NCBI GenBank assembly: GCA_902490405.1
Contig: CABUDS010000019.1
Location: forward strand, 1 to 41,624
Reading direction: 5' to 3'
DNA from: an uncultured Collinsella sp.
GTDB taxonomy: Bacteria; Actinomycetota; Coriobacteriia; Coriobacteriales; Coriobacteriaceae
Length of the DNA: 41,624 nt
A model generated the notes under the pieces. It was not told where the DNA came from and ran no database searches. It was given only the letters and a program-made list of their open reading frames with translations. A program made the translations under genes and the position numbers. Numbering within the stretch: position 1 is the stretch's first letter; every line of letters starts with the position of its first letter. This document shows, piece after piece, positions 17,371-24,360 of this stretch.

Positions 17371-18340
17371 GAGCCTCCCCTCCCTTGCAGAAAAACGGAA
17401 TGATCAGATCGTCAAAATCCTGAATCTCCTCGTGGCCAAAGCCTTCAAAGAACTCATGACGCTTTTCACAGGTCAGGTTGTTATAGACCGCAAACTGCGT
17501 CGCTGGCGGACAGACGGTATCGGCTGTGCCGGTGCCAAACAGCACGGGGCATTTGACCATAGGGGCAAAGTTCTTGGAATCGAAGTACGCCAGCTTGGCA
17601 TAGGCTTCGTCGATACGAGTCGAGTCCTCGTCAAACCAGCGAGACCAATAGCGCAGGCCCTCGTAGGCAATGTCGTCGGCATCCAAGTCCCAGACCAGGC
17701 GGAAATCCGACAGGAAGGGATAGAGGATGGCGGCGCGATTGATAAGCTCGCTGTTAAGTGCACAGGTCGCAATGCCCAAACCGCCGCCCTGCGACGCGCC
17801 GTTCACAAACACACGGGCAAGATTGATGCCCTCGAGCTCGCGAACGATGCGACACAGGATGCGAATATCTTGGTGCAAGCGGACATAGTAGAGGTTGGCC
17901 GGGTCGCCGTCGATACCGGCGACGATATGGCCCGCGACCGTTGTGCCCTCAAATCCACCAATGTCCTCGGAGGGACCTCCTTGACCGGGGCAGTCGAGGG
18001 CGATGAGTGCCATGCCCATGCCCGCAAACGACGCCTGCTCAAACCAGCTGCGGCTTGCACCCGGATATCCATGGAACTGAAGTACCAATGGCACGGGCTC
18101 GTCCGAGACGGGTTTAAGGTACTTAGCATGCAGGCGTGCGCCACACATGCCGGTATACCAGAGGTCGAAAAACTGGCAGGTCACGGCATCTGTGACCGAT
18201 GCCGTCTCGATCGCATAGTCAAGCCCGACCGCGTCGGCGTCGGCCATGCGATCCTTCCAAAAGAGATCGAAATCTGATGGACGGGGCATGGCGCCTCGAT
18301 ATTCACCAAATTGATGTTGTAGCTCCTGAGCACTTGGCAT
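17363..18340 (-). CDS. AXE1-family acetyl esterase (cephalosporin-C deacetylase type), candidate sialate O-acetylesterase
   Basis: Cytoplasmic carbohydrate deacetylase of CE7/AXE1 type (325 aa, normal length). Visible: the N-terminal PRPSDFDLFWKDR typical of the family, oxyanion loop HGYPG (90-94), DCPGQGG, nucleophile Ser183 in GASQGGG, Asp274 in GTADTVCPP, and His303 in GHEE. The start is the ATG at 18340, where the protein lines up with family N-termini. A TTG five codons upstream directly abuts AAAGG and is unlikely. AXE1 genes occur in other sialic acid loci, such as the pneumococcal nan locus as I recall. Removal of O-acetyl groups from imported sialic acid before the lyase is the likely task. 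The substrate is inferred. Confidence 0.85.
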   Translation of the reverse strand: MPSAQELQHQFGEYRGAMPRPSDFDLFWKDRMADADAVGLDYAIETASVTDAVTCQFFDLWYTGMCGARLHAKYLKPVSDEPVPLVLQFHGYPGASRSWFEQASFAGMGMALIALDCPGQGGPSEDIGGFEGTTVAGHIVAGIDGDPANLYYVRLHQDIRILCRIVRELEGINLARVFVNGASQGGGLGIATCALNSELINRAAILYPFLSDFRLVWDLDADDIAYEGLRYWSRWFDEDSTRIDEAYAKLAYFDSKNFAPMVKCPVLFGTGTADTVCPPATQFAVYNNLTCEKRHEFFEGFGHEEIQDFDDLIIPFFCKGGEAHV

Positions 18341-18376
18341 GGCTCGTGAACCCAACCTTTCGAAATCGCAACGGAG

Positions 18377-18404
18377 GTGCGCCCGGCAAGGGAACCGGGC
18401 GCAC
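18377..18404 (-). terminator. Intercistronic hairpin between the transporter genes and the esterases
   Basis: Perfect 10-bp GC-rich stem (GTGCGCCCGG with CCGGGCGCAC) and an 8-nt loop, 16 nt past the ATPase stop. The minus-strand continuation is CTCCGTTGCG, with no U-tract. Likely a 3' stabiliser or partial terminator that raises transporter mRNA over the enzyme genes. Confidence 0.6.
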
Positions 18405-18420
18405 GGGAGGGAAAGCGAGG

Positions 18421-19248
18421 CTACTCGCCGAGCTTGGGATGCAGCAGCGACGGCGCAGCGCCGAGCAGCATCTTGGTGTAGGGGTCCTGGGGGTGCTGGA
18501 AGACCTGCTTGGCCTCGCCCTGCTCGACGATCTTGCCGCCATTCATAACGATGATGTCGTCAGAGATATAGCGGACCGTCTGGATGTCATGGCTGATGAA
18601 CACCATGGCCAGGCCGAGCTCCTTCTTAAGGTCGGTCAGCAGGTTCAGAATCTGCGCGCGGACCGAAACGTCCAGAGCCGAGGTGGGCTCGTCGGCGATG
18701 ATGGCATCGGGGTTCAGCGACAGGGCACGGGCAATTGCGACGCGCTGGCGCTGGCCGCCCGAAAGCTGGCCGGGAAGAACCTCGGCGGCGGAACTGGGCA
18801 GACCGGTGAGCTCCAAGAGCTCCTTGACGCGCTTCTCCTGCTCGGCCTCGGTACCCAGGTTGTGAACGCGCATGGGGTCGAGCAGCTGCTCGCGAACGAC
18901 CATGCGGGGGTTGAGCGCCGTAGCCGGATTCTGGAACACGACCGAGATGACGCGGCCCATGTGACGACGGTCCTCGGCGGTACGCTTGGTAACGTCCTTG
19001 CCCTTAAAGTAGACCTTGCCGCTCGTGGGGGCCTGCAGGCCGCACATGACGTTGGCGGTGGTGGACTTACCGCAACCGGACTCGCCGACGATGCCGATCG
19101 TCTGACCGGGCATGAGCTTAATCGTTACACCCTGGACGGCGTGAACCAGGTTAGGGTGCAGAATCGAGCCGGTACGGGTCCTAAAGGTGACGTGGACGTC
19201 ATCAAGGAAGATGATCGGCTCGACGCCGTTGACTGCGGTCTCGCTCAT
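18421..19248 (-). CDS. Peptide-family ABC transporter ATPase (DppF type) of the sialic acid-like operon
   Basis: Stand-alone ATPase (275 aa) that should pair with the ATPase half of the fused protein just upstream. Visible: Walker A GESGCGKS near 55-62, Q-loop VVFQNP, signature LSGGQRQR, and Walker B AIIADEPTSALD. It stops soon after DPYTKMLLGAAPSL, so the long C-terminal cysteine-bearing extension of OppF at 155-1183 is missing. Its ATG directly follows the TAG of the fused gene, and the last codons of that gene make the ribosome site (GGAGGTGA), so translation is coupled. Substrate assignment to sialic acid rests on operon context. Confidence 0.88.
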   Translation of the reverse strand: MSETAVNGVEPIIFLDDVHVTFRTRTGSILHPNLVHAVQGVTIKLMPGQTIGIVGESGCGKSTTANVMCGLQAPTSGKVYFKGKDVTKRTAEDRRHMGRVISVVFQNPATALNPRMVVREQLLDPMRVHNLGTEAEQEKRVKELLELTGLPSSAAEVLPGQLSGGQRQRVAIARALSLNPDAIIADEPTSALDVSVRAQILNLLTDLKKELGLAMVFISHDIQTVRYISDDIIVMNGGKIVEQGEAKQVFQHPQDPYTKMLLGAAPSLLHPKLGE

Positions 19249-21264
19249 CTACATCACCTCCGCGTGAGGGGTCAAACCATTTGCCTTGAGCACCTCGTCG
19301 GGGAGCTCGGAATAGAAGTGCTCGGTGCCGGGCACGCGCTTGAAGACCGGACGGGTGTCCAGGCCAATACGCGGATGGCTCGAGCGGGGCGCGAAGCGAT
19401 CGCCCTTGGGGAAATCGCGCGGGCTCGGAACGGCGCCGGGCACCTGGTGCAGGCGGCCCGAACCGCTCTCGATGGACAGGACGGAACCCAGAAGACCGCG
19501 GGTGTACTCGTGGATCGGGTTGGTGAGCAGCTCCTTGGTGGGCGCCTGCTCGATAACCTGACCGGCGTACATCACCGTGATGTTATGGGCGACCTCGGCG
19601 ACCAGCGCCAGGTCATGCGAGACGAAGATCATGGCAAAGCCGAGCTTGGCCTGAAGGTCGTTGAGCAGCTTGATGACCTGCTTCTGGACGGTAACGTCCA
19701 GGGCGGTCGTGGGCTCGTCGCAGATGACCAGCTTGGGGTCGCGGGTAAGGGCCATAGCGATCAGAACACGCTGACGCTGGCCACCGGAAAGCTCATGCGG
19801 GTAGCTCTCGAGCGTACGCTTGGGGTCGAGGCCCACGAGCTCCAGGAGTTCCTCGGCGCTGCGGGTGCCGCCGCGCTTGGTGAGCTGCTTCATCTGGGCA
19901 GAGATGAGCATGGAGGGGTTGAGCGAGGACAGGGCGTCCTGATAGACCATGGCGATATCGGTACCGCGCAGGCCGAACCACTCCTTCTTGCTCATCTTGA
20001 GCAGGTCACGGCCCTCCCAGAGGACCTCGCCGGAAAGATGTTCGTCATCGTCGGTCAGACCCATGATGGCCAGCGTGGTGATGGACTTACCGCAACCGGA
20101 CTCGCCCACCAGGCCCATAGTCTGGCCAGGACGGACGTCAAAGTTGACATGGTCGACGACGTTGATATCGCCGTGGTGCTCAAACTGGATGCAGAAGTCA
20201 CGGACCGAAAGGATCGGTTCGACAGACTCGTCGGGCACATGGCGATCGTCACGCTTGAGCTCGACATCGCGAAGGGCTCCAAGGCGAGCGGAGAGGGACT
20301 GGGCCTGCTCCTTGTAGGCGCGAACGGGGTCGGAGACCAGCAGGTCGGCCTCGCGGCGCTTGGAGGAATCGGTCGGATCCAGGGCGGCGGAGGGAGCAGC
20401 GGCCATGGCGTCGGTAATGCCCTCGGAGAGGATGTTGAGCGCCAGGCAGGTGATCATGATGGCCAGGCCCGGGAACAGCGCCTGCCACCAACGGCCGGCG
20501 AGCACGCCGCCGCGGGCGTCGGCTAGGATGTTGCCCCAGGTAGCGGTGGGCTCCTGGATACCAGCGCCGATGAAGGTCAGCGAAGCCTCGAAGATGATGG
20601 CGTCGGCGACCAGGGTAACGGTAAAGACCATGATCGGGGCGATGCAGTTACGCAGAACATGCTTGATCAAAATCCACGGAGCCTTGGCGCCGGAAACGAT
20701 GACCGCGCGGACATAGTCCTCGCCGTACTCGGACACGATATTGGCGCGCACGATACGGGCAATCTGCGGAGTGTACATAAAGCCGATGGCGAAGATGATC
20801 GACGGCACGGAGTTGCCCAGGATGGAGACGAAGACGGCCGCGAGGGCGATGCCCGGGATGGACATGATGATGTCCAAGATACGCATGATCGTCTCGGAGA
20901 CGGCCTTGCGCGAAACCGCTGCAAGGGCGCCCACGACCGAGCCGCAGACCAGAGCCATGGCAGTGGCGCCAAAGCCGATAATCAGCGAGTAACGACCACC
21001 GTAGAGCATACGCGACAGAATATCGCGACCCTTATCGTCGGTACCGAAGATAAATCCGTTGCCGGGAGCCTGGCGAGCCGTAAAGATCTCGACCGGGCTA
21101 TAGGGGGCAAGAAGGGGCGCCAGAATCGCAGTCAGGGCGACCAGCACCAGCACGACGGCGGCAATCTTAGAAGACAGCGTCATCTTCTTCCAGCCACCGA
21201 GCTTGAGCCCCTTGGAGGCAGCCTTCTCGAGCTGCTCGGTTTGCTTCTCTCGAATCTTTACCAT
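19249..21264 (-). CDS. Fused ABC permease-ATPase (DppC-DppD fusion) of the sialic acid-like operon
   Basis: One 671-aa polypeptide. Residues 1-290 are a DppC-type permease with helix 1 at about 34-54, FGTDDKGRDI (73-82) and the EAA loop GEDYVRAVIVSGAK (181-194). A linker of about 60 residues follows. Residues about 350-671 are a DppD-type ATPase with Walker A GESGCGKS (387-394), LSGGQ (492-496) and Walker B LVICDE (512-517). The C-terminal region that in OppD carries four cysteines reads GDRFAPRSSHP here, so the Fe-S-type cluster residues are gone. As I recall, the Corynebacterium glutamicum sialic acid importer SiaEFGI has the same set: binding protein, permease, fused permease-ATPase, ATPase. 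It starts 3 nt after the permease gene. Confidence 0.9.
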   Translation of the reverse strand: MVKIREKQTEQLEKAASKGLKLGGWKKMTLSSKIAAVVLVLVALTAILAPLLAPYSPVEIFTARQAPGNGFIFGTDDKGRDILSRMLYGGRYSLIIGFGATAMALVCGSVVGALAAVSRKAVSETIMRILDIIMSIPGIALAAVFVSILGNSVPSIIFAIGFMYTPQIARIVRANIVSEYGEDYVRAVIVSGAKAPWILIKHVLRNCIAPIMVFTVTLVADAIIFEASLTFIGAGIQEPTATWGNILADARGGVLAGRWWQALFPGLAIMITCLALNILSEGITDAMAAAPSAALDPTDSSKRREADLLVSDPVRAYKEQAQSLSARLGALRDVELKRDDRHVPDESVEPILSVRDFCIQFEHHGDINVVDHVNFDVRPGQTMGLVGESGCGKSITTLAIMGLTDDDEHLSGEVLWEGRDLLKMSKKEWFGLRGTDIAMVYQDALSSLNPSMLISAQMKQLTKRGGTRSAEELLELVGLDPKRTLESYPHELSGGQRQRVLIAMALTRDPKLVICDEPTTALDVTVQKQVIKLLNDLQAKLGFAMIFVSHDLALVAEVAHNITVMYAGQVIEQAPTKELLTNPIHEYTRGLLGSVLSIESGSGRLHQVPGAVPSPRDFPKGDRFAPRSSHPRIGLDTRPVFKRVPGTEHFYSELPDEVLKANGLTPHAEVM

Positions 21265-21267
21265 AAT

Positions 21268-22224
21268 CTACACCGTCCTGATGCGCGGGTTGATGAGCAG
21301 GTAGAGCATGTCAACCACGATGTTGATGATGATGAAGGCAAGAGCAACGACGATAACGACGCCCTGAACCAGGTTCGCCTCGTTGCCCTGAACGCCCTGC
21401 AGAATCGCGGTGCCCATGCCGGGGAGGTTGAAGATAACCTCGATGACGACGGCGCCGCCCATGAGGTAACCGATCTTAAGACCGAGGGTGGTGACCGGGG
21501 TGATCAGCGCATTGCGAAGAACGTTGATACCGACGACGACCTTCTCGGGAACGCCGGCACCGCGAGCCATACGGACATAGTCCTTGTCGAGCTCCTCGAC
21601 CATGGCGGTACGCACGATACGAGTCATCTGGCCCGTCAGCGGAAATGCCAAGGCGATGGCGGGCATAATCATGCGGCCCAGATAACCAGCCGGATTCGTG
21701 GTGAAGTGAGGCAGAGCACCCGATGCCGGGAGCACCTTAAGGTAGGAAGAGAACAGCAGGATCAACAGAACGGCAAGCCAGAACGACGGGGTTGCCAAGC
21801 CGGCGATGGAAAAGACGCGGATCACTTGGTCCGGCCATTTGTCGCGATACAGTGCCGCGATGACGCCGAGCAAAAACGAAACGACCGCACCGATGGCAAG
21901 GCCGATGAAGGTCAGCTGCATCGTGACGGGCAGGGCCGTGGAGATGCGCTTGGCAACGGAGTTGCGAGCAGCACCATAGGTGCCCATGTCGCCATGGATC
22001 AAATCGCCCATATAGCGCACGTAGCGCACGGGCCAGGGGTCGTCCAGACCATACTTCTCATGGTACTCGGCAACCGCCTCGGGCGAGGCACCGTCACCCA
22101 ACGCCGTGTAGGCGGGGTCGGTCTTGGAGAACGACATAAGGAAGAACACCAGGACGGTGACGCCCAATGCCATGATCGGCAGCGCCACAAGACGCCTTCC
22201 AATCAAACGTAGCAAGTTGTTCAC
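21268..22224 (-). CDS. ABC transporter permease (DppB type) of the sialic acid-like operon
   Basis: Inner-membrane permease (318 aa) that would pair with the permease half of the fusion protein. Visible: N-terminal LLRLIGRRLVALPIM leading into helix 1, HGDMGTY in the large external loop, EAA loop DYVRMARGAGVPEKV, and the C-terminus VDMLYLLINPRIR. The start is a GTG at 22224, supported by AAAGGGGAG 5 nt upstream. The longer open frame lacks such a site. A strong hairpin (22286-22319) separates it from the binding-protein gene. Confidence 0.88.
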   Translation of the reverse strand: MNNLLRLIGRRLVALPIMALGVTVLVFFLMSFSKTDPAYTALGDGASPEAVAEYHEKYGLDDPWPVRYVRYMGDLIHGDMGTYGAARNSVAKRISTALPVTMQLTFIGLAIGAVVSFLLGVIAALYRDKWPDQVIRVFSIAGLATPSFWLAVLLILLFSSYLKVLPASGALPHFTTNPAGYLGRMIMPAIALAFPLTGQMTRIVRTAMVEELDKDYVRMARGAGVPEKVVVGINVLRNALITPVTTLGLKIGYLMGGAVVIEVIFNLPGMGTAILQGVQGNEANLVQGVVIVVALAFIIINIVVDMLYLLINPRIRTV

Positions 22225-22285
22225 GTTCTCTCCCCTTTCTTTTGTCGGTAGGACCAACTGGTATATGAGTACGGATACTCATTAC

Positions 22286-22319
22286 AAGACCCGAGCGACA
22301 TCGAGGTCGCCCGGGTCTT
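22286..22319 (-). terminator. Attenuator-like hairpin between binding protein and permease genes
   Basis: A 14-pair stem (22286-22299 with 22306-22319) around a 6-nt loop. Thirteen pairs are standard; the odd one is G-U in minus-strand RNA but A-C in plus-strand RNA, so the structure belongs to the minus-strand transcript. The continuation is TTGTAATG, a weak U-tract. It should let binding-protein mRNA exceed permease mRNA. Confidence 0.68.
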
Positions 22320-22381
22320 TGTTTCAACTATGAGGATACGGTCCCAACGACCGACATCCTGCATACAGACTCAAGCGAGTC

Positions 22382-23995
22382 TTACGCCTTGACGGTCGCA
22401 ACGCCCCTGAAGGACATGCTCGTCGTGCCGATGCCCTTGAAGCCATCGAGGGCCTCGCCGTTGGGCGCAGTGGACGGATCGTCCCAGGAAGCGGAGACGG
22501 TCTTGACGTGGACAACGGGGTACAGAACGGCGTTGTCGGCAATGATGTCGAAGCACTCGTTCCACTTCTTCTGCTGCTCGTCGCCCTCGGCGGCAAGAGC
22601 CTCGTCCATGAGACTGTGGAGCTTCTGCCACTCAGCGGACTCCTTCCACGGGCAACGGGTCTGCATCCAGACGTTGTCGCCGTACCACCAGTTGAGCAGC
22701 AGGTCGGGGTCGGCGCCGAAGCAGGAAGGATCGCCAGGGGCAAGGAGGATATCGTAGGCCTCGCCGCCGTCGATGGCAGCGTAGGTGGCCGGCGAGGTAT
22801 CGGTCTGGATGGTCACATCGAAGCCGAGAGCGTCGAGGTCGTTCTTGACCTGGGCGGCCATGCCCTTAATCTGCTCGTTGTCGGTGGTGCGCAGGGTGAT
22901 GGCACCCGGGGTGATGCCAGACTCCTCGATGAGCTTCTTAGCCTTCTTGGCGTCGGTCTTGTACACCGTGGAAGCCTCATGATAGTTGGTGAAGCTCTTG
23001 GGCAGGTAGCAGCTGGCAGCGGTGGCAAGGCCGGCGAAGGTGTTGCTGACCATCTTCTCGGTGTCGAGCGCATACATGACAGCCTGACGGACCTTGACGT
23101 TGTTCCAAGGCTCCTTGGCGACGTTGAACATGATGAAGCGGGTGCCGAAACCCTGAACGTTATCGATCTTGCAGCCGGCGCTCTCGAGCTGGTCGACGGC
23201 GTCAGCGGTAACGAGCTCCATAACGAGCGTGGAGCCCTCCTGCTGAGCGGTAACGCGAGCGGTGGGGTCGGTCAGGATGCTGTACTGGATCTTCTTATCC
23301 TCGGCAGCATACTCACCGTTGTACTCGGGGTTGGGAACCAGGGTGATCTCGGTATCGGAGATAGAGTCGTACATCCAGGGGCCGGAGCCGATCGGCTGCT
23401 TGGCGCGATCCTCCTCGGTCTGGGTGGCCGGGGTAACGCGGACGATGGCCAGACGATCCTTGAGCAGGGAGAAGTTGGGGACCTTGGTCTTGACCGTCAC
23501 GGTGCTGGCGTCCTTGGCCTCGATGGACTCGAAGGGCTGGAAGAACGGAGCATAGGTAGCGGAAGCGGCACAAGCGGTGTAGGAGGCAACGACATCGTCA
23601 GCGGTGACCTCGGTGCCATCGGAGAACTTGGCGCCCTTGCGGATGGTGACCTCGAAAGTGGTGTCGTCCACAGACTTGGGATCGTCGGTGGCGAGCTCGT
23701 TGAAGGTGCTGTAGTCGTGGTAATCGATGCCGTAGAGGCCCTCGACGACGTGCCAGTTAGCACCCAGGCCCACAGCGGAGCCGGTGCTGGCGGGATCGAA
23801 GCTGGACGGAGCGTAAGCGGAACCAGCGGTGATCACGCCGCCGCCACGGTTGGCGGAATCGGTGGAACCGGAAGCGGAACCCTCGTCGCTAGAGCTGCCA
23901 CCGCAGCCGGTGAGACCAAGCCCTGCGACAGCAGCGACGCTGCCGGTGAGGCCGAGGAACGAACGCCTGGACATACCCTTGTTGATGATGGCCAT
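22382..23995 (-). CDS. Solute-binding lipoprotein, SBP_bac_5 family, of the sialic acid-like operon
   Basis: Extracytoplasmic binding protein (537 aa), first gene of the operon. The start at 23995 has AGGAG 5 nt upstream. The signal peptide has SRRSFLG (9-15), a good Tat motif, and a lipobox ending in Cys31 (LTGC), then a Gly/Ser-rich linker. The mature part shows family-5 traits: TFEVTIRKGAKFSDGTEVTADDV-type strand, PIGSGPWMYD, and a NNVKVRQAVMYALDTEKM helix. The family binds peptides, nickel, opines and, in SatA/SiaE-type members, sialic acid. The ligand here is inferred from the downstream nanA-kinase-nanE genes. Confidence 0.85.
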   Translation of the reverse strand: MAIINKGMSRRSFLGLTGSVAAVAGLGLTGCGGSSSDEGSASGSTDSANRGGGVITAGSAYAPSSFDPASTGSAVGLGANWHVVEGLYGIDYHDYSTFNELATDDPKSVDDTTFEVTIRKGAKFSDGTEVTADDVVASYTACAASATYAPFFQPFESIEAKDASTVTVKTKVPNFSLLKDRLAIVRVTPATQTEEDRAKQPIGSGPWMYDSISDTEITLVPNPEYNGEYAAEDKKIQYSILTDPTARVTAQQEGSTLVMELVTADAVDQLESAGCKIDNVQGFGTRFIMFNVAKEPWNNVKVRQAVMYALDTEKMVSNTFAGLATAASCYLPKSFTNYHEASTVYKTDAKKAKKLIEESGITPGAITLRTTDNEQIKGMAAQVKNDLDALGFDVTIQTDTSPATYAAIDGGEAYDILLAPGDPSCFGADPDLLLNWWYGDNVWMQTRCPWKESAEWQKLHSLMDEALAAEGDEQQKKWNECFDIIADNAVLYPVVHVKTVSASWDDPSTAPNGEALDGFKGIGTTSMSFRGVATVKA

Positions 23996-24064
23996 GTCTT
24001 CTCCTATCAATAGAGAATCTTACCCGGGAGCACCTAGACGCGCCCCCGCGCAACTTGCGGACGA

Positions 24065-24092
24065 TATATACCTTACCTACCGACGAACCCAA
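24065..24092 (-). promoter_or_regulatory. Candidate promoter of the sialic acid-like operon
   Basis: On the minus strand, -35 TTGGGT (24087-24092) and -10 TATATA (24065-24070) with a 16-nt spacer, about 70 nt before the binding-protein start codon. The dyads at 24132-24154 and 24115/24186 lie just upstream. Confidence 0.45.
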
Positions 24093-24114
24093 CTGAGGTG
24101 CCGCGCTCGGCGAC

Positions 24115-24195
24115 CGATACATACATACGCTTGAACGGTATTTACTACCGTTCACCGAATTCATTGACAAACGATTCGCCAGACAGTATGTATCG
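24115..24195. promoter_or_regulatory. Nested dyads: candidate operator region of the sialic acid-like operon
   Basis: An inner perfect 9-bp inverted repeat, TGAACGGTA / TACCGTTCA with a 5-nt centre (24132-24154), is enclosed by a perfect 10-bp inverted pair, CGATACATAC (24115-24124) and GTATGTATCG (24186-24195), spaced 71 bp apart. The arrangement suits a dimeric repressor at the inner site and a second factor, or looping, at the outer sites. No regulator gene is encoded nearby. The rest of the 365-bp gap 23996-24360 holds the promoter, an AAACGTTT site (24259-24266) and a dyad at 24309-24339. Confidence 0.5.
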
Positions 24196-24308
24196 ACGAG
24201 GTGAGATATCAGTCTTCGTCAACCCGCAGGATAGCAGGGTTGTTCACCATGGCTAGTCAAACGTTTTAGCGTTAATAAAACCCAAAATCGGCTGGTAATC
24301 GCCGTGAA

Positions 24309-24339
24309 ATACATGATTGAAAATCACGCAATCATGTAT
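24309..24339. promoter_or_regulatory. AT-rich 11-bp inverted repeat past uvrC
   Basis: ATACATGATTG and CAATCATGTAT are perfect inverted copies around a 9-nt centre, 22 nt past the uvrC stop. The stem is AT-rich and the following TTTCACGG is a weak tail, so it may be a poor terminator of uvrC. Its perfect symmetry also suits an operator for the operon that follows. Confidence 0.5.
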
Positions 24340-24360
24340 ATCAGTTGTTTAGAGGCGTGT

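Noticed and set aside
18199..20526. A 775-codon plus-strand open frame opposite the two ATPase genes
   Set aside because: It is a mirror of the ABC transporter genes with low-complexity Leu/Gly/Asp composition. Similar mirrors occur opposite gpmI (6766-8499), pgk (9067-10392) and gap (10320-11531).
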